Assembly: GCA_005239945.1 (NCBI GenBank)
Contig: SBAY01000231.1
Coordinates: 1-15,421, forward strand
Origin: Nitrospira sp.
GTDB lineage: Bacteria; UBA9089; CG2-30-40-21; SBAY01
DNA length: 15,421 nucleotides
Direction of reading: 5' to 3'
The first letter of the stretch is position 1. Each line of letters opens with the position of its first letter. Below, in pieces: positions 6,286 through 13,878 of the stretch. A program made the translations under genes and the position numbers. The notes below the pieces were generated by a model. That model did not search any database, was not told the DNA's origin, and was given only the letters and a program-made list of their open reading frames with translations.

Positions 6286-9261
6286 ATGACTAACTTATTT
6301 TTATTTGCTGGCTTAGCCATATTTTTGAGTTGGCTAATAATTTATCACCTAAAAACTAAGGATGTCATTAAATGGTGTGATTGGATAGCTGAAAACGGGG
6401 TGATAGTCATTGCCTTTATTATTCCGCTTTACTTTGACATCCACCTTTATTCTACCTTTGACTTGAGTAAGGTAGGATTAATGTATATTCTCAGCTTAAT
6501 TATATTACTTGCCTGGCTTATAAAAATGGTCTTGACTCAAAATTATAAATCCATTTCTACCCCTATTAATCTGGCGGTTTTAGGATTCTTTGCCTCTATG
6601 ATCATTTCAACCGTTTTTTCTATGGACCCGATGATGAGTTTAATAGGCACTTATAAACGTTATGAAGGTTTAACCGCTATTACCTGTTATATGATTCAGT
6701 TTTTCATAATTATCAATTTTATCAATACCAAGCCTAAACTTTACCGACTCATAAAGGCAATAATTTATGCTGGATTAGCCTCTTCGTGCTATGGTATGAT
6801 TCAACATTTTGGGAAAGACCCATTGAGTTGGGAGTCATGGAGTCCCTGGCGAATTATTGGTAATTTTGGTAATCCTGTTTTTTATTCTGCTTATGCAGAA
6901 ATGGTAGTTTTAGTAGGATTAGGGATGTATCTTTATGTCCAGGGAAGAGAAGACAGTAGTGGTAAGAAGATACTGGTTATGCCCCCAAAACCTACGGTTA
7001 AAATCAGGAAAAAGAAGAAGAAAAAACCTGATGAAAAACCTAATATCAATGTTACCTCCAGTAACCAGATGGCACTCCTCTGGCGTTGGATATATGCTAT
7101 TAAAACCGGGGTTGTTCTGATTTATTTTGCCATCAATTTTAACTCTATCTCCGCCCCAATAAAATTAGGAGACTCTGATTCCTTTTGGATTGCTTATTCA
7201 CCATTAATGATGTGGTTGGGTTATATAACCATTAGTATTATATTCTTAAGTATCTCTTTTACCAAAGAAAAAAATCCCCTCTGGCTTCTCATTTATGAAC
7301 TATGCCTATTTATTGGGTTTTTCTCATTTAACTTCTTTAAGGTCTCTATCCAATATTGGGCGGTAGTAATCTGCTATCTATTGGTTTGTTTGGGATATAT
7401 AATCTTTGTCACCTTACCGGTATCTTCTTTTGGAATACCGTTTGTTTATGCAAGTATTGTCTGCTTAACCTTTTATGGCTTTTGTCACTGTAACACCCGA
7501 GGTGCATATATCGGGTTATTTTTAGGCTCATTATTATTTTTGATAATGCTGACTTTTACTAAAGAAATTGTTAAACAAAAAAACAGGTTAATTCCATTAG
7601 GAATAGTAATTCTGTTGATATTTATCAAATTCAATTTTTTAATTCCAGAAACCTCTGTCATTTCGCGATTTACTACAGAGCTATTTTCTTCTGGCAAACC
7701 TAAAACAACGATTGAAGAGGTTAAGACGACTGAAGAAGAACCAATTCCAGAAAAGACCTTTTATCCACAACCTGTCCCAAGAAAAGTTGATCTCCCAATT
7801 CCCGGTATAACGGCTACCTTTCTAACCTATGACCGTTTAGAAATAAAAACAGTTTTGGGACTTAATACAGTAATTAAATTACCCTGGAGGGCTTATATCT
7901 GGGGAAGTGTCATAACTAACATGAAAGACGATCTAAAGGCTTTCTTAGTGGGTGCAGGACCTGAGACTATGGGATTTATATTCCCTAAATATGTTTATTT
8001 TATCTTACCTCCTGAAATGAAAGGACCTGTAGAATTTGAGGACCGGGCACATAATGATATCTGTGACACACTTTCAGCCAGGGGAATAATAGGATTAGTT
8101 GTCTATACCTGGTTAATATTAGTCTTCTTTTTAACCAGTATTAGATATTATTTAAAAGTAGAAGGGAATGGAAAATTTATCGTTTTAGGGCTTATGTGCT
8201 CTGTCTTAGGATTTTTGGGACAGAACCTGGTTAGTTTTGGGGTAACCCCGTTATCCTCTGGCTTCTGGATATTATTAGCCACAACTATGGCTGGAGGAAG
8301 AATATTCCTTCAACCTCAAACTCAACAGCCTGCTCAATACCAGGAGCAAAAAATACAACTAAAGAACCAATCGACCCAATTAATCATTTCTTCTGCCATC
8401 ATAGGGTTAACTATTCTTCTCATCTACTTTACCGTAAGGATTTACAAAGCTGATAACCTTTATAAAGATGGCACTGTTTGGCTACATCGTGGGGATATGG
8501 ATAATGCTATTAAATTGTATGAGCAGGCAATTAAATTACACCCCTATGAGGTTAGATACCGGGATGAATGTAATCGTCTTTATGTAGAAAAGGCAAGGAA
8601 TACCTATGACCCTGTCTGGATCCAAAAGGCAAATAAAGGGGCCTATGAACTACTTGAGCTTACCTGTTATAAACATAGTAATGCCTATTTTACCTTAGCT
8701 ATTGCCAAATACATTGAAGGGGCAAAAACGGGTCAGGAATCTTTGATAAATGAAGCCATTAAGTTTTATAAAAAGGCAGCGAGCATAAACCCATTTTTAG
8801 CCGATGCCTATAACAATCTTGGGGTAATATATACCCAGAGGAATATGCTTGATGAGGCAATTTCGGTTTTTAAAGAGGCCTATCGTCTCAATACAAATCA
8901 TATTGGCGCTTTAGAGAATTTAGCCCGAATATTCTTAAATAAAAATGACCTGGAAAATGCCGCCCTGGTTTTTGAAGAGATACTCCAATCAAATCCTAAA
9001 TATAAAACCCAAGAAATACTCAATGCCTTAGGAATGATTTATACCAAGCGCGGACAGATTGATAAGGTAATTACTAAATGTAAAAAGATTATAGAATTAG
9101 ACCCGACAAATATAATCGCTTATGAAAATTTAGGCTATATGTATTATCAGCAAGGAAATCTTAAAGAGGCTAAAGAGGTATTTAATAAGATACTGCAACT
9201 TAACCCAAATAATGCCAAGGCTATGCAGATGATTAGAGCCATATCCTTTCAAAGTAAGTAG
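6286..9261 (+). CDS. O-antigen ligase/polymerase-like membrane protein with C-terminal TPRs
   Basis: A 991-residue polytopic protein. About a dozen membrane helices occupy residues 1-230 and 265-465. A periplasmic-size loop with an acidic, Thr/Glu/Pro-rich start (about 473-500) leads to the Wzy_C/WaaL-type motif with RAHNDICDT (587-595), followed by RGIIGLVVYTW and more helices to about 715. The C-terminus (about 720-991) has five or more TPRs, e.g. AYNNLGVIYTQRNMLDEAI and AYENLGYMYYQQGNLKEAKE. WaaL-type ligases join undecaprenyl-linked glycans to lipid A core; related PglL enzymes glycosylate proteins, and Wzy enzymes polymerise. Which applies here is undetermined. A basic insert (RKKKKKK, about 242-248) interrupts the membrane domain. 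The RBS is GAGGAGGAG. A paralogue follows. The final SK and TAG stop lie in a heptamer repeat. Confidence 0.88.
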   Translation: MTNLFLFAGLAIFLSWLIIYHLKTKDVIKWCDWIAENGVIVIAFIIPLYFDIHLYSTFDLSKVGLMYILSLIILLAWLIKMVLTQNYKSISTPINLAVLGFFASMIISTVFSMDPMMSLIGTYKRYEGLTAITCYMIQFFIIINFINTKPKLYRLIKAIIYAGLASSCYGMIQHFGKDPLSWESWSPWRIIGNFGNPVFYSAYAEMVVLVGLGMYLYVQGREDSSGKKILVMPPKPTVKIRKKKKKKPDEKPNINVTSSNQMALLWRWIYAIKTGVVLIYFAINFNSISAPIKLGDSDSFWIAYSPLMMWLGYITISIIFLSISFTKEKNPLWLLIYELCLFIGFFSFNFFKVSIQYWAVVICYLLVCLGYIIFVTLPVSSFGIPFVYASIVCLTFYGFCHCNTRGAYIGLFLGSLLFLIMLTFTKEIVKQKNRLIPLGIVILLIFIKFNFLIPETSVISRFTTELFSSGKPKTTIEEVKTTEEEPIPEKTFYPQPVPRKVDLPIPGITATFLTYDRLEIKTVLGLNTVIKLPWRAYIWGSVITNMKDDLKAFLVGAGPETMGFIFPKYVYFILPPEMKGPVEFEDRAHNDICDTLSARGIIGLVVYTWLILVFFLTSIRYYLKVEGNGKFIVLGLMCSVLGFLGQNLVSFGVTPLSSGFWILLATTMAGGRIFLQPQTQQPAQYQEQKIQLKNQSTQLIISSAIIGLTILLIYFTVRIYKADNLYKDGTVWLHRGDMDNAIKLYEQAIKLHPYEVRYRDECNRLYVEKARNTYDPVWIQKANKGAYELLELTCYKHSNAYFTLAIAKYIEGAKTGQESLINEAIKFYKKAASINPFLADAYNNLGVIYTQRNMLDEAISVFKEAYRLNTNHIGALENLARIFLNKNDLENAALVFEEILQSNPKYKTQEILNALGMIYTKRGQIDKVITKCKKIIELDPTNIIAYENLGYMYYQQGNLKEAKEVFNKILQLNPNNAKAMQMIRAISFQSK

Positions 9262-9331
9262 TAAGTAGTAGGTAGTAGGTAGTAGGTAGTAGGTAGTAAG
9301 TAGTAGGAAAGTATTTTCCCTACTTACTACC
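9254..9331. repeat. Heptamer hairpin element, GTAGTAR type
   Basis: Seven in-phase heptamers GTAGTAA or GTAGTAG occupy 9258-9306. A reverse-complement arm follows: 9320-9331 is the perfect complement of 9292-9303, and the intervening GTAGGAAA-GTAT-TTTCCCTAC closes the hairpin with one bulge. The element provides the TAG stop of the upstream gene and ends about 10 bases before the GGAGAG ribosome site of the downstream paralogue. It is the only sequence between the two ligase-like genes. Confidence 0.93.
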
Positions 9332-9356
9332 TATCATCCGGGAGAGAATAGAGTCA

Positions 9357-12146
9357 ATGGGAAAAGTCAATATCCTGAAGTGGTGTAAAATAATAATTAC
9401 CCTTACCCTGAGCATATTTATTTTATCCACCCCTTCCTTTCTTCAACCCTTCATTACCCGCACCCCTATTTACCTGGGATATTTTTTAGCCTACCTGTTT
9501 AATCTATTTGTATTATTAGTAACTTTAATCATAAAAGATATTATAATTAATGGGTTACCAAACCTCTGTGATAAAATAATACGAGGTATTCTTATCCTCA
9601 TAGTCATTATTATTCCTACCTTTTTTTGGTTACCATTGTATGATACCTTTGATTTGGGTAAGTTAACTATACTCTACAGCTTGAGTTTAATCATTCTGGG
9701 ATTATGGATAATAAAGGCTATTGCCTCTAAGGAGGTTAAACTTTGTCGGACACCACTTGATATACCTATCTTAGTCTACTTAGGAATTCAGATTGTCGCT
9801 ACACTTATCTCTGTCAGTCCTACTATCAGTCTGTTTGGTTTTTATAAACGATACGAAGGACTCTTTCCTATTACTAATTATCTATTTTTATTTTATGTTG
9901 TCGTTAATTTTATGAATACCCCTAAATTGATTGCCCGATTAATCAAAACAATAATTATAACCGCAGTCATTATTGCCATTTATGGGATTTCTCAACATTT
10001 TGGTCATGACCCTTTCAAATGGAGTTTTTCTGCTAGGGAGCGTGTTTTTGGAACATTTGGCAATCCTGTGTTTTTCTCGGCTTATCTTATCATGATAATA
10101 CCGTTAGGGTTGGCTCTATTTCTCTCGAAAGAAGCACAACCTGCTCTTCCTTTAAATATGCCTTTCCCTAATCTCAAAAAGGACCAGCATCTTAGCCCAA
10201 AAAAGAAAACAAGAAAAAAAAAGGAAGGAAAAGAAGGGCATTCTTCTTCTAATGAATGGTTTTTAACCTGGCAAAGGTTCATTAATAGCTGGAAAAATTC
10301 CTGGATAATTTTAGTGAATAGACTAAGTCCCTGGTGGTATATAATAAACATTATTATACTCTTTATTTGTTTCGTATTTACCGTAGGTCGGGCAACAACT
10401 TTAGGTTTTGGCGGTGGAATGTTCATTTTTTATCTGATTATTTGTGGATGGAGTTTTTCTCTTACCTTTTACGGCACAATTACCCTTTGCACCCTATTAG
10501 GATTTATACTCATCATTAAATGTTTATCCCCTACCCATATAGTCGCTTTACTTACAGGAGGAATTTTCATTAGTCTATTTTTCTTTGGTCCATTAATCTT
10601 CAATTCATTATTCAAGACAAAATGGGTTATTAAAAATAAAGCACAAACAACAATATTAGCTGTAGTGTTAATTGGTATCACTACATATTATAATATGGAT
10701 GCAAAGACTTCGGTCATTAATCGACTTATAGGGACGATGATAAAAACAGAGTCCACGACTCAAAAGTCAATAACTCAAGTTACTACTACGCCAAAGAAGG
10801 AGGAATTAAATGTTGAGGATAGAATACAGCAGGCACTCCCTGCCCCAGAAATTAAATTTACCGGCGGGGCACAAGAAGAAAGGGTTAGTCTCTGGAGATC
10901 TACCGTCCGCATAATCCTTAAAGACACTAAAAATCTTCTCCTTGGCATAGGTTTAGATACACTCCAATTAATGAACATTGGCACTGATAAGGCTCATAAT
11001 GATATCCTGGATACAACTGTTACGCGGGGGCTAATTGGGCTCCTCATATATTTTTGGGTATTGATAACCTATTTTATGATTAGTCTAAAGGCGGCTTTTC
11101 ACCAGCAGGATATGAATAAGAGATTGTTGATTGGTTCCTTTGTTGCCTGTGAAATTGGGTACCTAATTCAAAATCAATTTAGTTTTGGATTGGTAACTAT
11201 CCTTTCGCTTTTCTGGATGGTTATGGGTATGACTATGGTCATACTCAATCCTCAAGGACAACCAACCAAACAATCTATCTCTCTTCCAAGGATTAAAAGC
11301 CTACCCTTGAGATGTAGTCTTTATGGGTTAATTCTGGGAATACTGCCGGTATTAATCTACCTTGTCTTTCGACCTTTCATTGCTGATAGCCAGTATCGAA
11401 AGGGATTCGATTTTGTAGAAAAGCATGAATATTCTGCCGGTGTTCCCGGGTTAGAAAAGGCAGTTAAAATCTTTCCTTATGAAAATTGTTATTGGAAGGT
11501 TCTGAATAGTATTTATGTCGAGCGGGCAAACAATGACCCTGCCCAAAGAAAGATGTGGGTTGAAAAGGCTATCGAAGGCTCAAACTGGTTGCTGGCACTT
11601 ATCCCTGGGGATACCGGCTCTTATTTTAATATGGGTATGGCTTATTATTTAGATGGAGATACGCCAAGGTCAATTGCCTCCTATAAAAAGGCATTGGAAC
11701 TCAGCCCTGACCATACAGATGCCCTGAATAACTTAGCTACTGTTTATGCCAATATGCAAAAATATAAAGAGGCTGAAGAGTTGTTTGAAAAGGTTCTCAA
11801 AATAAATCCCAATCATGCCTCGGCTAAAAATAATCTTATCCAACTTTATAAAATACAAAGGAAAGATAGCGAGGTGGCTAAATTAGATGCTGATTATCTC
11901 AAGCAAAGGCATATTCAATTAACTAAGGAATACTATGAAAAAGGTGAGATAGATAAGGCTATTTTGGAAATTAAAAAGGCACTTGTAATAGACCCAGCGG
12001 ATATTCAATCTCTCCGCAATCTTGGCTCTTTTTACATGCTCCAAAAAAGATATAAAGAGGCAAAGATTGAGTTTAATAAGGTGCTTGAACGTGACCCAAA
12101 TGATAATTATGCTAAGCAAATGCTTGAAAATCTGGTAACACTTTAG
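9357..12146 (+). CDS. Second O-antigen ligase/polymerase-like membrane protein with TPRs
   Basis: A 929-residue paralogue of the preceding protein with the same architecture: N-terminal helices, KRYEGLFPITNY and FGTFGNPVFFSAY segments matching the first copy, a Lys-rich insert (KKKTRKKKEGKEG, about 280-292), a Thr-rich stretch before the periplasmic loop (about 463-490), the KAHNDILDT motif (545-553) with RGLIGLLIYFW, and C-terminal TPRs (about 676-929), including AYYLDGDTPRSIASYKKALE and YKEAEELFEKVLKINPN. Identity to the first copy is high in the catalytic-type region and low in the inserts, so the duplication is old. GGAGAG at 9341-9346 is a distant but usable ribosome site. Function as glycan ligase or polymerase is inferred from the family; two copies may use different glycans or acceptors. 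Confidence 0.87.
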   Translation: MGKVNILKWCKIIITLTLSIFILSTPSFLQPFITRTPIYLGYFLAYLFNLFVLLVTLIIKDIIINGLPNLCDKIIRGILILIVIIIPTFFWLPLYDTFDLGKLTILYSLSLIILGLWIIKAIASKEVKLCRTPLDIPILVYLGIQIVATLISVSPTISLFGFYKRYEGLFPITNYLFLFYVVVNFMNTPKLIARLIKTIIITAVIIAIYGISQHFGHDPFKWSFSARERVFGTFGNPVFFSAYLIMIIPLGLALFLSKEAQPALPLNMPFPNLKKDQHLSPKKKTRKKKEGKEGHSSSNEWFLTWQRFINSWKNSWIILVNRLSPWWYIINIIILFICFVFTVGRATTLGFGGGMFIFYLIICGWSFSLTFYGTITLCTLLGFILIIKCLSPTHIVALLTGGIFISLFFFGPLIFNSLFKTKWVIKNKAQTTILAVVLIGITTYYNMDAKTSVINRLIGTMIKTESTTQKSITQVTTTPKKEELNVEDRIQQALPAPEIKFTGGAQEERVSLWRSTVRIILKDTKNLLLGIGLDTLQLMNIGTDKAHNDILDTTVTRGLIGLLIYFWVLITYFMISLKAAFHQQDMNKRLLIGSFVACEIGYLIQNQFSFGLVTILSLFWMVMGMTMVILNPQGQPTKQSISLPRIKSLPLRCSLYGLILGILPVLIYLVFRPFIADSQYRKGFDFVEKHEYSAGVPGLEKAVKIFPYENCYWKVLNSIYVERANNDPAQRKMWVEKAIEGSNWLLALIPGDTGSYFNMGMAYYLDGDTPRSIASYKKALELSPDHTDALNNLATVYANMQKYKEAEELFEKVLKINPNHASAKNNLIQLYKIQRKDSEVAKLDADYLKQRHIQLTKEYYEKGEIDKAILEIKKALVIDPADIQSLRNLGSFYMLQKRYKEAKIEFNKVLERDPNDNYAKQMLENLVTL

Positions 12147-12293
12147 CCATCTGAAGTTGTGTAAATAAGGAGAAATGGAGAAAGTTTTTTCTTTTACCGA
12201 TCACCGATTACCGATCACCATCTTACTTTTGATTGCGGCTCTGCTGCGCTATGACCTCTGTATCTCTGTGGTACGCTAAACACATACAATAAC
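12147..12293. other. Intergenic stretch with ACCGATC heptamers and CTCTGTGG phrase
   Basis: No gene is visible. ACCGATC, ACCGATT, ACCGATC, ACCA run in phase at 12196-12220, the same heptamer word as in the element before the tRNA. GACCTCTGTATCTCTGTGGT follows at 12254-12273, the reverse-complement sense of the phrase near 3467. These look like fragments of larger repeat elements. Confidence 0.6.
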
Positions 12294-12520
12294 TGTAATC
12301 CCTCAGGTATCGGTTGAGAGTGTAAGTAAGGAAAAAGGGGAAATGGGGGAAAAATAAGAAAGTGGAGAAGTGGGAAAGTGAGCAGGTGGGTAGAAAAAAA
12401 GGCTCACTTTCACACCGGCACACTTTCTCACTTTCCCTTGAGTTCATTTCCCCCTTTTTCCAACTTTTCCATTTTTCCTTACTTACAATTAATAACTGGT
12501 ATAATACCTCAGGGATTACA
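12294..12520. repeat. Composite nested inverted-repeat element (227 bp)
   Basis: Nested inverted repeats: TGTAATCCCTCAGGTAT (12294-12310) against 12504-12520 (16 of 17 pairs); TGTAAGTAAGGAAAAA (12321-12336) against 12472-12487 (16 of 16); GGGAAAGTGAG (12372-12382) against 12427-12437 (11 of 11). The purine-rich left half (AAGTGGGAAAGTGAG-like words) faces a pyrimidine-rich right half, so almost the whole element can fold as one long imperfect hairpin. No transposase or convincing ORF is inside; open frames on both strands here are low-complexity. It ends about 20 bases before a consensus promoter. Confidence 0.85.
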
Positions 12521-12538
12521 TATTTTTTAAAATTCATC

Positions 12539-12567
12539 TTGACAAAATTATCTGGTTAAGATATAAT
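12539..12567 (+). promoter_or_regulatory. Perfect-consensus sigma-70 promoter
   Basis: TTGACA (12539-12544), a 17-base spacer and TATAAT (12562-12567) match the full consensus. Transcription would start near 12574, giving a leader of about 27 bases with CTGGAGGTG as ribosome site before the ATG at 12601. It is the strongest promoter visible in the window. Confidence 0.88.
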
Positions 12568-12600
12568 AAAATTTATAATTTTGAATCTGGAGGTGTGTAA

Positions 12601-13353
12601 ATGGCTATCTCATTGATGAAAGAAGAAGAAAAACATATTATGAGGATATTGCCTTTTTTGTTGAAAAAAGATAATCAGTTTCGGACAGAGTTGTATAGTG
12701 TCTTAATGGAGACATTTGCTACAAAGGAAGATTTGGCTCGGATATTAGAAGAGATTCGTATTTCCAGAGAAGAGGCAAACAAGCGGTTTGAGGCAATGGA
12801 TAAGCGATTTGAGGCAATGCAAGAACAAATGGATAAGCGGTTCGATGCAATGCAAAAGCAGATGGACAAGCGATTCGAAGCAATGCAAGAACAGATGGAC
12901 AAGCGGTTTGAAGCAGTAGATCGTAGATTTGAAGAACAGACAAAAGCCCTTAATAGGCTTGGAATGAGTATCAGAACTATTGGTTCAAGATGGGGAATAG
13001 AGACAGAGGTTACTATTAGAAACACCTTAAGGGAACTTCTCTTGAAGAATCTTAAGGTAGCAGGGATTGATGAATACAAGATTAAAGATAAAGAGGGAAG
13101 GATTGGTGCTCCCAATGCCGATATTCAAATTGACTGTGTAATTCGCAATGGAAAACATCTCTTGATAGAGATAAAATCCTCTGCAGATGAGGCTCATGTG
13201 GACCGATTCTACAAAATAGGTGAGCTTTATGCCGAAAAAGAGGGCATAACACCTGAACTTCTATTTGTTGCCGTGATAATGAAAGAAAAGGGAGAAATAA
13301 GATGTAAGCAACTTGGTATTCAACTTATAACTTATGATGAATTGGAGGTGTAG
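12601..13353 (+). CDS. Coiled-coil protein with PD-(D/E)XK nuclease-like domain (DUF3782-like)
   Basis: A 250-residue protein in two parts. Residues about 40-118 form a coiled coil containing three tandem 11-residue units MDKRFEAMQEQ (66-98) with partial copies on both sides; the 33-bp units are visible in the DNA from 12796. The C-terminal part (about 125-250) has a PD-(D/E)XK-type core: a helix with Glu137 (RWGIETEVTIRNTLREL), Asp178 in ADIQIDCVI, and Glu190-x-Lys192 in LLIEIKSS. This layout matches the DUF3782 group of predicted nucleases seen in thermophiles and cyanobacteria; their role is unknown. Hendecads suggest an oligomeric rod whose length may vary by slippage. It stands alone between two repeat elements with its own very strong promoter and good RBS. 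Confidence 0.86.
   Translation: MAISLMKEEEKHIMRILPFLLKKDNQFRTELYSVLMETFATKEDLARILEEIRISREEANKRFEAMDKRFEAMQEQMDKRFDAMQKQMDKRFEAMQEQMDKRFEAVDRRFEEQTKALNRLGMSIRTIGSRWGIETEVTIRNTLRELLLKNLKVAGIDEYKIKDKEGRIGAPNADIQIDCVIRNGKHLLIEIKSSADEAHVDRFYKIGELYAEKEGITPELLFVAVIMKEKGEIRCKQLGIQLITYDELEV
12796..12930 (+). repeat. In-gene 33-bp tandem repeat encoding hendecads
   Basis: Three full 33-bp units (12796-12894) and a degenerate fourth encode MDKRFEAMQEQ-type hendecads. The nucleotide units differ mostly at third positions (AAGCGG/AAGCGA, TTTGAG/TTCGAA), so the protein repeat is under selection. The array keeps the frame under unit gain or loss. Confidence 0.9.
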
Positions 13354-13407
13354 GTTAGCTTTGGGTCGGACTAATTCGACTTCCCTAACACCCTCTCGCG
13401 AAGAACT

Positions 13408-13511
13408 CTCGCAAAGCACGCAAAGAGTTCTCGCAAAGGGCACAAAGAGAAAAAGATATTTATTTTTATTTCCCCTTTGCGCCCTTTGCGAAATCTTTGC
13501 GTCTTTGCGAG
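13408..13511. repeat. CGCAAAG-word inverted-repeat element
   Basis: The left arm (13408-13447) repeats CTCGCAAAG, CACGCAAAG, CTCGCAAAG, CACAAAG. The right arm (13475-13511) is CTTTGCGCCCTTTGCG with CTTTGCGTCTTTGCGAG, the approximate reverse complement with small indels. About 27 A/T-rich bases form the loop. Position between the nuclease-like gene and a small ORF would place a large hairpin at the 3' end of the nuclease-like mRNA. Confidence 0.85.
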
Positions 13512-13543
13512 AAATCCAAATATATTAAGGAGGTTTTTAAATC

Positions 13544-13603
13544 ATGAAAAAGCTTGTTAGTTTTATCAGGACTTTTGGGATTTTGCTGGGAATGATAAAA
13601 TAG
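13544..13603 (+). CDS. Orphan 19-residue ORF with strong RBS
   Basis: ATG at 13544 preceded by AAGGAGG (13528-13534), encoding MKKLVSFIRTFGILLGMIK and stopping at TAG 13601-13603. The peptide looks like the basic-hydrophobic start of a signal peptide or a small membrane peptide. It lies between two hairpin repeats, with a possible weak promoter (TTGCGT 13497, TATATT 13521). It may be a real small protein, a leader peptide or the stump of a gene lost to repeat insertion; the remaining 75 bases before the next repeat show no continuing frame. Confidence 0.4.
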   Translation: MKKLVSFIRTFGILLGMIK

Positions 13604-13680
13604 CCTAGTAAGGAAAGGGACACATTCCATATTGTTATACTGTTTTGAATGAATTTTGCAGGAGTTTTGTAACTACCCAG

Positions 13681-13850
13681 CCACAAAGACACTAAGGCAC
13701 GAAGAAAATAATGGAATAGCACACGGATGACACAGATTTTGGCGGATTCTCACGGATTCTTTTATATGAATTTTATCCGTGTCAATCCGTCTCATCCGTG
13801 CAATCCGTGTGCTATTAGTTGTAATCTTTGTGTCTTTGTGCCTTAGTGGC
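13681..13850. repeat. Long inverted-repeat element of CACGGAT / ACTAAGGCAC words
   Basis: Outer arms: ACTAAGGCAC (13691-13700) is the perfect complement of 13838-13847, next to ACAAAGACAC-like words on both sides. Inner arms: AATAGCACACGGAT (13715-13728) is the perfect complement of 13803-13816 (14 bp). The interior repeats GGATGACAC, GGATTCTCACGGATTC on the left and ATCCGTGTCAATCCGTCTCATCCGTG on the right in shorter words. It ends just upstream of the GGAGGAGGAG ribosome site of the solute-binding protein gene. No ORF lies within it. Confidence 0.88.
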
Positions 13851-13878
13851 TAAATTGTTTTGAAGGAGGAGGAGTTTA

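Noticed and set aside
9258..9306. Possible CRISPR-like array
   Set aside because: Units are 7 bases, contiguous and without spacers; the same holds for the other tandem arrays in the window, and no cas genes are present.
10082..10984. Several minus-strand ORFs within the second ligase-like gene
   Set aside because: They lie fully inside a convincing 929-codon frame, and their composition reflects the complement of hydrophobic and Lys-rich codons.
12223..12537. Open frames on both strands across the 227-bp hairpin
   Set aside because: They are made of low-complexity purine/pyrimidine repeat DNA, lack ribosome sites and encode Phe/Ser- or Lys/Glu-biased peptides without domains.
12675..13115. 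146-codon minus-strand ORF opposite the coiled-coil gene
   Set aside because: It is the antisense shadow of the 33-bp repeat array; its Ser/Cys-rich repeated peptide has no ribosome site, and the plus-strand gene has a promoter, RBS and a nuclease motif.
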